From JBKJUK01 sp046590705 (GTDB lineage Bacteria > Acidobacteriota > Thermoanaerobaculia > Gp7-AA8), in contig JBKJUK010000165.1 of assembly GCA_046590705.1 (NCBI GenBank), forward strand, positions 1 to 24,297: a stretch of DNA of 24,297 nt, given 5' to 3'. This document shows, piece after piece, positions 1 to 6,255 of this stretch. Position 1 is the stretch's first letter. Each line of letters begins with the position of its first letter. The notes under the pieces were generated by a model, which saw only the letters and a program-made list of their open reading frames with translations, did not search any database and was not told where the DNA came from. Both the position numbers and the translations under genes were made by a program.

Positions 1-171
1 CCGGTGCGACGGGTGCCGAGCGCTGACCAAGCGCCCGACGAGAGCCGATGCGCGGCTATTGAGGTCTCGCCCTACATACACCGGCGGCCTCTTTATGTAT
101 GGTTGGAGTCACCTAAAGCTCATCGTTTCGTCGACTTTGTGTCGCCAACCGCGCTTCTTTTCGAGACCCCT

Positions 172-1272
172 ATGCCTATGTCGAGTTTCCCGTTCCACCC
201 GCTTATCGTCGTTGTCGCGGTCGGAGCGTTGATTGGATTGGGCGCGCCGGCCTCAGCCAAAGCCCCCTCATCCAACACCGGCGTGCCGCTGACGGTCGAA
301 TCGCTAAATAGCGCGTCGCTGGTACCCGGGCAGGGCCGAAAGGTGGTCGGCGTCAACTCGGTGGCTCGCGCACAGGTGCTGCTCGACCGCGCGAACTTCT
401 CAGTCGGCCCCATCGATGGTCGATGGGGGAAGAACTCGGAGATCGCGGTGTACTGGTTTCAGCGCGAGAACGGGATTCAGCCAACCGGCGATGTCGATGA
501 GAAAACCTTTCGTGCCCTGCTGCAGAGCGGGAGCAGTCTCCCTGCCGTCGCTCCTTACGCTCTGACGGCTGATGACACCAAAGGTCCTTTCACCAAACTT
601 CCGGAGGATGTCTACGAGAAAGAGAAACTCTCCTGTCTCTGCTACGAGAGCCTTGCAGAGATGCTCTCCGAGAAGTTTCACACCACGCAGGAGTTTCTGG
701 CTCTGTTGAATCCTGGCAAGCCGATCGACGGGATGCAGGCCGGCCAGCAGTTGCTGGTGCCGAATGTCAGGGGTCCGCAGCCGAAAGAAGCCAGGAAGGA
801 CGTAGCGAAGATTCAGGTTTCGGTGAAGGGCTGGTATCTCCACGCGCTCGACGCGCAGGGAAACATCATCTTCCACGCACCGACCACGCTCGGATCGAAG
901 TACGATCCCTCCCCGAACGAAGCGACGAAGATCGTCGGAATCGCATTCGACCCGCATTTCCACTATCAGCCGAAGCTGTTCGCGGATGTTCCGGACACGA
1001 ATGCAGAAGCCAACCTCCAGCCTGGACCAAACTCTCCCGTTGGGAAAGTCTGGATGGCCCTGAGCAAGCCACACTTCGGCATCCATGGAACCAATGATCC
1101 TGACTCAATCGGATACGCATCGTCGCACGGCTGCGTTCGACTGGCCAACTGGGATGCTCTCGATCTCGCTCGGCGGAGCGGAAAGGGAATCGAAGTCGAC
1201 TTCATCGACACCAAGAGTGAGGATGGTCCGGCGGCCTCGTCGTCGGTGACCACCTCGGCGAACAACGGCTGA
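172..1272 (+). CDS. Exported L,D-transpeptidase (YkuD family) with peptidoglycan-binding domain
   Basis: The protein (366 aa from this start) is predicted to cross-link or modify peptidoglycan in the periplasm. Residues about 8-29 form a signal peptide ending in APASA. A PG_binding_1-like domain covers about residues 62-117 (VGPIDGRWG, then FQRENGIQPTGDVD). A LysM-like segment follows at about 150-200 (LAEMLSEKF ... GQQLLVPNV). The YkuD catalytic domain occupies about 212-345, with the conserved His in HFGIHGTND (H305) and the signature SSHGCVRL carrying the nucleophile C321. The reading frame stays open upstream to base 4, but the hydrophobic export signal begins just after the ATG codons at 172 and 178, so one of these is the likely start; neither has a strong Shine-Dalgarno. 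The gene is convergent with the M16 peptidase. Family assignment is firm; the exact substrate linkage is not visible. Confidence 0.9.
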   Translation: MPMSSFPFHPLIVVVAVGALIGLGAPASAKAPSSNTGVPLTVESLNSASLVPGQGRKVVGVNSVARAQVLLDRANFSVGPIDGRWGKNSEIAVYWFQRENGIQPTGDVDEKTFRALLQSGSSLPAVAPYALTADDTKGPFTKLPEDVYEKEKLSCLCYESLAEMLSEKFHTTQEFLALLNPGKPIDGMQAGQQLLVPNVRGPQPKEARKDVAKIQVSVKGWYLHALDAQGNIIFHAPTTLGSKYDPSPNEATKIVGIAFDPHFHYQPKLFADVPDTNAEANLQPGPNSPVGKVWMALSKPHFGIHGTNDPDSIGYASSHGCVRLANWDALDLARRSGKGIEVDFIDTKSEDGPAASSSVTTSANNG

Positions 1273-1287
1273 CGCTTTCGTCTCCGC

Positions 1288-1316
1288 GAGCGCAGAGCTT
1301 TCAGGGCTCTGCGCTC
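1288..1316. terminator. 11-bp stem-loop after the L,D-transpeptidase gene
   Basis: Perfect arms GAGCGCAGAGC (1288-1298) and GCTCTGCGCTC (1306-1316) enclose a 7-nt loop, 16 bases after the stop codon. There is no T-tract on either side, so it is either a terminator of the non-canonical kind or a 3' mRNA-stabilising hairpin. It lacks the GTGG/GTAGG tag of the other palindromes in the window. Confidence 0.4.
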
Positions 1317-1373
1317 ACGCTCCGCGCGACGAGAGTATTCGTTTTCAGAGGGCTCGCACTCAGAGCAGCGCGT

Positions 1374-1398
1374 CACAGGCAGGATTGCCTGTGCTCCA
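1374..1398 (-). repeat. REP-like palindrome, CACAGGCA family (solo copy)
   Basis: On the minus strand this reads GTGGAG followed by the hairpin CACAGGCA-ATCC-TGCCTGTG (8-bp arms, 4-nt loop, at 1374-1393). The same element occurs five more times between 4181 and 4584. It lies in the spacer between two convergent genes. The GTGG tag next to a short hairpin is the layout of REP elements. Confidence 0.8.
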
Positions 1399-1470
1399 CA
1401 CGCACGGATACGAGATCGAGAGCGGGACGAAGTCCAGCGCGAGCGGCAACACGCAAACACGAAATGAGAG

Positions 1471-1530
1471 CGTGATCAAACGGGGTCAGATGCGAGGCGA
1501 CAACGAAGCAGATGGCCCCGTTTCATCACG
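1471..1530. repeat. 60-bp imperfect inverted repeat (MITE-like or bidirectional terminator)
   Basis: The arms at 1471-1485 and 1516-1530 pair over 15 positions with one C-C mismatch (CGTGAT-c-AAACGGGG against CCCCGTTT-c-ATCACG), enclosing 30 nt. It ends 8 bases before the stop codon of the M16 peptidase gene and sits between convergent genes. It could be a small non-autonomous mobile element or a shared terminator structure. Confidence 0.6.
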
Positions 1531-1538
1531 CGGGGAGT

Positions 1539-2825
1539 TCAGCGCAGTGCATCTTGCAACGAACCGATGGTGAAACCAGGCTTACGAAGATTCCCCAGCA
1601 GGGTCAGCGAGACTGAATCCGCTCGCACGATGGCCTCGCTTACGCGCGCGATGTCGTCGAGGGTCACGGCGTTGATGTGCTCGATGATCTGATCTGCTGT
1701 GAACTGGCGTCCGAAATAGAACTCCTGCCGAGCCAGCCCTGACATTCTGCTGACAGTCGATTCGAGGGAGAGCAGGATCGATCCCTTCAGGTGTTGCTTG
1801 GCCGCCGAAAGTTCCTCGGCCGTGGCATTCTCGTTTCGGATGGTCCGCATCTCACGCAGAGTCAGCTCGATTACCCGCGGAGTATTCTTCGGATTGCAGG
1901 CAGCGTAGACGGCCTGGTAGCCGCCGTTGTAATAGCCGTTGTGGTAGGAAGCAATGCTGTAGACCAGCCCCTCTTTCTCACGCACCTTCTGAAAAAGACG
2001 TGACGACATTCCTCCACCGAGGACGGTATTGAACAGTGCCGCCGCGTAGCGCTCTTGTCGTTGTTGAGGCAAGCCTTCGGTTCCGATACAGAGATGGACC
2101 TGTTCCAGCTCTTTCTTCTCGCGCAGGATGACCTGTGGAACCGGTCCTGGGATCTCCCAGTCATTTCGATACGGTGTTCCCGAGTGATTCGCGAAGGTCT
2201 TTTCCAGAAAGGGGATGATCTGCGCGGGGGTCACATTTCCGGAGGCGCAGAAGATCATGTTCGAGGGCAGGAACGTTTCACGGTAGTGCGTCTCGATCTC
2301 TTTTCTGCTGATCCTGTTGACGGTCTCCTCGGTTCCGAGAATTGGACGTCCGAGTGGATGATCAGGCCAGAAGTTCGTCACGAAGATCTCGTTGACCAGA
2401 TCGTCGGGCGTGTCTTCCACCATCTTGATTTCTTCGAGGATGACGCCCCGTTCCATCTCCAGGTCAGCGTCGGTGTAGCGTGGGTTGACGACGATGTCGG
2501 TGAGCAGGTCGAGCGCGGTCTGCACCTGTTCGTCCAGCACGTGGGCGTAGAACGAGGTGTACTCCTTGCCGGTGAAGGCGTCGACATCGCCTCCCAGCTC
2601 GTCAATCACGCTCGCGATCTGGGCTGTGCTGCGGGTCTCCGTTCCTTTGAACACGAGGTGCTCGAGAAAGTGGGATGCTCCGCCCAACTCTTCTGTCTCA
2701 GTGGCCGAACCTGTACGAAGGTAGTAGCCGAGAGCGACCGACCTCACCCAGGGAATGGTCTCGACGATCACTGTGAGACCCGACGGCAGGACTTCGCGGA
2801 CCACGGCAGGCTCGGTCTGGATCAT
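1539..2825 (-). CDS. M16 family zinc peptidase (processing-peptidase-like)
   Basis: The 428-aa protein has the length and order of single-unit M16B peptidases. The inverted zinc motif HFLEH is at residues 52-56 (H52, catalytic E55, H56). The third ligand lies in the downstream RGVILEEI segment (about E132), the spacing expected for the family. The C-terminal half contains the glycine-rich GGGMSSRLFQKVREKEGLVYSI segment typical of the second M16 domain. No signal peptide is seen, so a cytoplasmic location is likely. It follows the radical SAM gene in the same direction after an 84-nt gap and may be co-transcribed. Some M16 proteins mature peptides beside radical SAM enzymes, but this pair is not evidence enough for that. 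No convincing Shine-Dalgarno precedes the ATG. Confidence 0.92.
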   Translation of the reverse strand: MIQTEPAVVREVLPSGLTVIVETIPWVRSVALGYYLRTGSATETEELGGASHFLEHLVFKGTETRSTAQIASVIDELGGDVDAFTGKEYTSFYAHVLDEQVQTALDLLTDIVVNPRYTDADLEMERGVILEEIKMVEDTPDDLVNEIFVTNFWPDHPLGRPILGTEETVNRISRKEIETHYRETFLPSNMIFCASGNVTPAQIIPFLEKTFANHSGTPYRNDWEIPGPVPQVILREKKELEQVHLCIGTEGLPQQRQERYAAALFNTVLGGGMSSRLFQKVREKEGLVYSIASYHNGYYNGGYQAVYAACNPKNTPRVIELTLREMRTIRNENATAEELSAAKQHLKGSILLSLESTVSRMSGLARQEFYFGRQFTADQIIEHINAVTLDDIARVSEAIVRADSVSLTLLGNLRKPGFTIGSLQDALR

Positions 2826-2902
2826 CGGTCAGAACTCGGGAAGGGAGTGTGTACTTCAGTGTTCAAATTCTTCAACGTTCACCATTTCATACTTTGTTGT
2901 TT

Positions 2903-4018
2903 TCAGTAACGGGCAAAGATACAGCTGCGACAGATGAAGTCAGCGGGAGCGTCCTCGACGCCATACGTCCATCGTCTCATCCGGGCCAGTTCGGGGCCTG
3001 CCAGCACACCTGCCACGTCGGTAGTGCGCAAATCGCCGACGACGTAGTGCTGATCATAGTCCTCGCAGCAGAGGACGCACCTGCCTTCCGGCGTGATGTG
3101 AAGATGCTGCAGTGGACGGGAGCCCAGATTGTCGCACCCGCGCAGCTTCTGGCCAGGTCGCGAGGACTTCAGACCGAACTCGAGGTAGCCGGCGCGATCC
3201 ATGACCTCGAAGTATTTCACGTTGAACCTGCTGGAGCCGTAACGCTCATTGATCTGCTCGAAGTCGCGTTTGTGGATCGCGTCCCCTGTGCCGAGCACGG
3301 CCATGTCCATCTGCTCGGCCACGGCCTTGTCTTTGGCGTAGTCAAGGTTCCTCAGCACGATGTCGAGGTGATCCGCTCCGCGATCCAGCTTGTACTTCTC
3401 GCGGTCGAGTGTGGAGAGGTTGATCGAGAGATACCGTAGTGGGCCGGCCTCGACGAGTGCATCGACTCGAGCCGGGGTCAGGCCGGTGGCGTTGCTGTTG
3501 ACGGCCGTGGGCAGGCCCGCTGCGAGAATGGTCCGGCATTGATCGACGAATCGTTTGTCGAGCGTCGGCTCGTTGTAGCTGAGCAGAAACACCGCTTCGA
3601 GTGTGGACTTGTACGCAGTGAGTTCGTTGACGACGCGCTCGAAGAGCTCCGTGGGCATGTAGTAGTCGTCTCGAGGCGCGACTGAGACCGGGCAGAAGTA
3701 GCACTTCTGGTTGCAGACCGTGTGTGTTTCCAGCGAGACAATCTTGAGGTAGAAGCTGGCCGACAGGTCGTCTTCAGCAGCAACCGTCCATCCGTCGGAT
3801 CTGAGCTGATCGTGCAGGGTCGGGTCGAGCAGAGCGCCGCTGAGCATGGCTCGCAGAGGGGAGTGCAGAGCATCGGCAACCGTGAGCGTGCGATCGGTGA
3901 GCGGGTTATAGATCCGCTCATCCTCGATATGAAGATACGGATTCACCACCGTCAGATCGCGGGAAGCGTCTGGCTCTGGAATGCTTGATGTCTGACTGTT
4001 TTCCTGGATTGTGGTCAC
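2903..4018 (-). CDS. Radical SAM protein with SPASM-like C-terminal cysteines
   Basis: The radical SAM [4Fe-4S] motif is C102-NQK-C106-YF-C109 counted from the GTG at 4018. The C-terminal region has extra cysteines (LRGC, then GRCVLCCEDY, then CRSCIF near the end) in a SPASM-like arrangement that would bind an auxiliary cluster. The first roughly 85 residues are separate from the barrel and end in DQLRSDGWTV; they loosely resemble a PqqD-like peptide-recognition wing, though this is uncertain. I prefer GTG at 4018 because AGGA lies 5 nt upstream; an in-frame TTG at 4042 has no such site. Many SPASM enzymes modify peptides or proteins, but no precursor peptide is recognisable next to it, so the substrate is unknown. 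The product is about 371 aa. Confidence 0.85.
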   Translation of the reverse strand: MTTIQENSQTSSIPEPDASRDLTVVNPYLHIEDERIYNPLTDRTLTVADALHSPLRAMLSGALLDPTLHDQLRSDGWTVAAEDDLSASFYLKIVSLETHTVCNQKCYFCPVSVAPRDDYYMPTELFERVVNELTAYKSTLEAVFLLSYNEPTLDKRFVDQCRTILAAGLPTAVNSNATGLTPARVDALVEAGPLRYLSINLSTLDREKYKLDRGADHLDIVLRNLDYAKDKAVAEQMDMAVLGTGDAIHKRDFEQINERYGSSRFNVKYFEVMDRAGYLEFGLKSSRPGQKLRGCDNLGSRPLQHLHITPEGRCVLCCEDYDQHYVVGDLRTTDVAGVLAGPELARMRRWTYGVEDAPADFICRSCIFARY

Positions 4019-4023
4019 TCGGT

Positions 4024-4027
4024 TCCT
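4024..4027 (-). promoter_or_regulatory. Shine-Dalgarno AGGA deciding the radical SAM start
   Basis: AGGA on the minus strand is 5 nt upstream of GTG at 4018, favouring that codon over the in-frame TTG at 4042. Confidence 0.5.
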
Positions 4028-4088
4028 GGCAGGCCAGTGCAACGGCTTTCACGACGGGCTGATTCCTGGGGCAGCGCTCTACCTCCGC

Positions 4089-4118
4089 ATGATACGGATC
4101 TGAACGCACAAACGTCAG
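4089..4118 (-). promoter_or_regulatory. Possible sigma70-type promoter for the radical SAM gene
   Basis: On the minus strand CTGACG (4118-4113, 4 of 6 matches to TTGACA) is followed after 18 nt by TATCAT (4094-4089, 5 of 6 matches to TATAAT). It lies about 70 nt upstream of the GTG start. In GC-rich DNA of an unassigned phylum this is only a suggestion. Confidence 0.3.
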
Positions 4119-4180
4119 TAGAGCGCGTTGATGGCCCACTCCCCGGTGGATCTCGCGCCTGAACGCATATCCGAGCCCGT

Positions 4181-4346
4181 GGAGCACAGGCAATCCTGCC
4201 TGTGACTGGACCAGCTGACTTCGAAACGCGTAAGAAGAGCACAGCGACTGTGGAGCACAGGCAATCCTGCCTGTGACTGGACCAGCTGACTTCGAAGCGC
4301 GTAAGAAGAGCACAGCGACTGTGTGGCACAGGCAATCCTGCCTGTG
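4181..4346 (+). repeat. Tandem 71-bp repeat array carrying REP-like palindromes
   Basis: Two full 71-bp units (4181-4251 and 4252-4322) differ at one base, and a third, partial unit follows with its palindrome at 4327-4346. Each unit contains the hairpin CACAGGCAATCCTGCCTGTG (4185-4204, 4256-4275, 4327-4346), preceded by GTGGAG or, in the third, GTGTGG. The rest of each unit is a constant spacer that includes GACCAGCTGACTTCGAA. The gene-free stretch 4043-4634 is largely occupied by this array and two inverted copies; the remainder (4347-4430 and 4579-4634) shows nothing recognisable. Confidence 0.9.
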
Positions 4347-4430
4347 GGGCCGAGAAGTGAGTTCAGACCCATTGCATCATGTTTTTGACATGTGTTTCCA
4401 AGGGCTCGATTGATAGGAACGAAATCGTCC

Positions 4431-4476
4431 TTCGAAGTCAGCTGGTCCCGTCACAGGCAGGATTGCCTGTGCCACA
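4431..4476 (-). repeat. Inverted partial copy of the 71-bp repeat unit
   Basis: Bases 4431-4471 match the reverse complement of 41 bp of the array unit (from the palindrome through TTCGAA) with one mismatch. The palindrome itself is at 4452-4471 and is followed by the minus-strand tag GTGG. Array and inverted copy could fold into a large hairpin. Confidence 0.85.
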
Positions 4477-4480
4477 CACT

Positions 4481-4530
4481 GATGAGCGCAGAACCCAAAA
4501 CTCAGAACCGTAGTGAGAAGTGAGTGAAGT
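4481..4530. repeat. Purine-rich dispersed element (copy 1)
   Basis: The segment beginning GATGAGCGCAGAACCC resembles the reverse complement of 14481-14523, which begins GATGAACGCAGAACAC. Both run on into GAAC- and GTGAG-containing sequence. The match is imperfect, so relatedness is a reading by eye. Confidence 0.35.
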
Positions 4531-4558
4531 ATCGACGCAGGAATCAACGTTTGCGCGC

Positions 4559-4584
4559 CACAGGCAGGATTGCCTGTGCTCCAC
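4559..4584 (-). repeat. REP-like palindrome, CACAGGCA family, at the 3' end of the pilus/secretion operon
   Basis: The hairpin is at 4559-4578 and is preceded on the minus strand by GTGGAG. It lies 57 nt after the stop codon of the last pseudopilin gene on the transcribed strand, where a stable hairpin could act as an mRNA 3' end stabiliser. Confidence 0.8.
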
Positions 4585-4634
4585 ACGACCCCCGGTCCTG
4601 TCGGTTCAATCAATTGTTCGAGCAAAGTACTTTC

Positions 4635-5243
4635 CTACGGTTTAGGTGGCGGCGGGGTCTGACCCGGGGGAGGCGCGGCAGCGGGTGCTGCGGCCGCTCC
4701 GGTATCGGTGAGCAGGTCAGCGACCGTATAGGACCATTCCTCGTATTGCGTGGCGCCACGTAGTTCCAGCATGCTTTCCCCGGTGACGGGCGGTCGCACG
4801 CCGGTGAAGGGTCCTGTCGCACCTTCCAGCGGTTTTCCGATCGGCTTACCGATCGGTTCTCCAATGGGAGCGCCGACTGGTGGTCGCTCTCCGGGCCGAG
4901 CCGGCTGCGTAACCGGCGCCTGTGAACCAGGAGTTATCAAGATCCAGTCGAGCTCCCCGGTGAGTGGATCGGGATGGAGTCGCCGGAGAACTCGAGGATT
5001 GTTCTGATCCGCGAGTTCTTTGAGGGAAGTCGGCAGAGCACCACGCCGAATCTGAAAGTCCCGTATGGCTCGCGCATATTGCTTCATCACCCAGATGGTC
5101 TGGATGTCTCTTTCCCGACGCATCACGTCAGACCACATCCGCGGAAGCGTGTAGGCAACCACCACCGCCAGGATGGTGAGGATCACCAGCAGTCCGGCCA
5201 GGGTAAATCCCTGCTCCCTTCTTCGTTTCAGTGGTCTGCGCAT
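4635..5243 (-). CDS. Divergent pseudopilin lacking Glu5, with Pro/Gly-rich linker and Pro-rich tail
   Basis: The 202-aa protein begins with a basic leader and a prepilin-peptidase-type site, REQG/FTLAGLLV, followed by a hydrophobic helix (about residues 13-34). The mature +5 position is Gly (G17), where most pilins have Glu. A globular part follows (residues 40-110: QTIWVMKQYARAIRDFQIRRGALP, LHPDPLTGELDWIL). Next come five PxGx tetrapeptides (PVGA, PIGE, PIGK, PIGK, PLEG; residues 122-141, encoded by 12-bp DNA repeats at 4821-4880), then LRGATQYEEW, then an Ala/Pro tail. It is the last gene of the operon, 14 nt after the GspG-like gene. Loss of Glu5 is typical of tip minor pseudopilins such as GspK, but GspK is usually larger, so it may be a distinct minor pseudopilin. 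Confidence 0.8.
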   Translation of the reverse strand: MRRPLKRRREQGFTLAGLLVILTILAVVVAYTLPRMWSDVMRRERDIQTIWVMKQYARAIRDFQIRRGALPTSLKELADQNNPRVLRRLHPDPLTGELDWILITPGSQAPVTQPARPGERPPVGAPIGEPIGKPIGKPLEGATGPFTGVRPPVTGESMLELRGATQYEEWSYTVADLLTDTGAAAAPAAAPPPGQTPPPPKP

Positions 5244-5257
5244 GAAGTCTGCGAGCC

Positions 5258-5704
5258 TCAGAGTTCGCTGTAGGGAGTGTTGGTATCCATAGTCTGCCCC
5301 TCGGCGCCACTCTTCACATCGACAATACCGGGCGCAGCCTGCAGTGTGTTGTTAGAGGAAGTGGGAAAGGTCGAGGATGAACTCGGATCGCTGGTGTCTT
5401 CCTGAATGGTCTCCCAGGAGTCAGCAGTTTTCGTTAGCGGGTCGATCGGAATGGCGCGCATGTAATTCGGGACCAGCTCTTCCAGTCCGCTCGGATAGCG
5501 TTGTTTGTCGGCGTAGAAGTCGTCGATGGCCTTCCGCATGTTGGTCAGGTTGGCGCGAAGGACGTTCTCCGATGCTTTGCGCTGCGCGTTTCTCACATTG
5601 ACCATGGCGATTCCCGAGAGAATGCCGATGATCGTGACGACTACGATCAGCTCGATGAGAGTGAACCCTTCCTGACGTCGTTTTCTTGTCTTCATGTTCA
5701 CCAT
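5258..5704 (-). CDS. GspG-like pseudopilin
   Basis: The 148-aa protein has a short basic leader and a canonical prepilin peptidase site, QEG/FTLIELIVVVTIIGIL, with Glu at mature position +5. The helix continues as a GspG-type N1 segment (VRNAQRKASENVLRANLTNMRKAIDDFYADKQRYPSGLEEL). The C-terminus, VDVKSGAEG...TPYSEL, resembles the DV.SG.EG...PYSEW end of GspG major pseudopilins. It probably forms the shaft of the periplasmic pseudopilus. The ATG at 5704 overlaps the preceding gene by 7 nt; an alternative ATG at 5695 lies 2 nt after that gene's stop codon. Confidence 0.87.
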   Translation of the reverse strand: MVNMKTRKRRQEGFTLIELIVVVTIIGILSGIAMVNVRNAQRKASENVLRANLTNMRKAIDDFYADKQRYPSGLEELVPNYMRAIPIDPLTKTADSWETIQEDTSDPSSSSTFPTSSNNTLQAAPGIVDVKSGAEGQTMDTNTPYSEL

Positions 5705-6255
5705 TCGTTGTAGTGCGTCTTGCCGTCGAGTGCCAGGCCGGTTGAGGTGGAGCGAACATCGAAAATATTGTTGCCGTTCGTATTGCGGGCATCGGCATCG
5801 TCAGAATCGGAGAAAGTCAGCCACTCCTTGCCTCCGGTCATCGGGTCGATCAGGTCTCGATCTCTGAGAAACTTCACCCGCTTTCCTTCCGGAAGAGTCT
5901 CTACCCCTTTGACCAGCTCTTCCAGGTCTTTCGGGTACTCCCCCTGCGTTTGCTCCGGAATGTCCTTGATCAGCTTCTTGAGCCGGAGGTCGTGATAGCG
6001 ATCGATGGCGTCGGTGATCCTTCGCAGCGAACTTCGCAACTCGACTTCGCGTTGCCGCCTGATTCCAAAGCGCGCGATCGGTACGACCATGGCCGCAAGT
6101 ACGCCGAGAATCACAACCACCGTGATCAATTCTGCAACGGAGAAGCCCTGCTGCCGTGATTGCGCCCTCAGCCCGTCAGTCCGGCCAGAATTCATGACGG
6201 CCCTGACGATCCGATACAGCCCGGCTGGCGGTGCAGGTTCGGCAACTGGTTTCAT
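5698..6255 (-). CDS. Type II secretion/type IV pilus pseudopilin
   Basis: The 185-aa protein carries a long leader (about 37 residues) before the prepilin site QQG/FSVAELITVVVILGVLAAM, with Glu at +5. The mature part contains an arginine-rich helix (RRQREVELRSSLRRITDAIDRYHDLR), a PxDLEELVKG segment and a tail ending DGKTHYNEW, which parallels the PYSEL ending of the next pseudopilin. Its ATG at 6255 overlaps the secretin stop codon as ATGA, indicating translational coupling and deciding the start, although an internal ATG at 6195 would give a more usual leader length. It is likely a minor pseudopilin (GspH/I/J-like) or a second GspG-type subunit; the sequence does not decide. Confidence 0.85.
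   Translation of the reverse strand: MKPVAEPAPPAGLYRIVRAVMNSGRTDGLRAQSRQQGFSVAELITVVVILGVLAAMVVPIARFGIRRQREVELRSSLRRITDAIDRYHDLRLKKLIKDIPEQTQGEYPKDLEELVKGVETLPEGKRVKFLRDRDLIDPMTGGKEWLTFSDSDDADARNTNGNNIFDVRSTSTGLALDGKTHYNEW

Noticed and set aside
400..1086. 228-codon minus-strand frame opposite the L,D-transpeptidase
   Set aside because: It is antisense to a gene with intact catalytic motif; composition is Arg/Val-rich without domain signals.
2826..2902. Tiny reading frame of nine codons between the radical SAM and M16 genes as a precursor peptide
   Set aside because: Too short for a leader plus core and has no ribosome site; most likely chance.
2055..2909. Long plus-strand reading frame of 284 codons opposite the M16 peptidase
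   Set aside because: It is antisense to a clear M16 gene with intact zinc motif and shows no domain of its own.
4181..4346. CRISPR-like array
   Set aside because: The whole 71-bp unit including the spacer part is repeated, so there are no unique spacers, and no cas gene is nearby.
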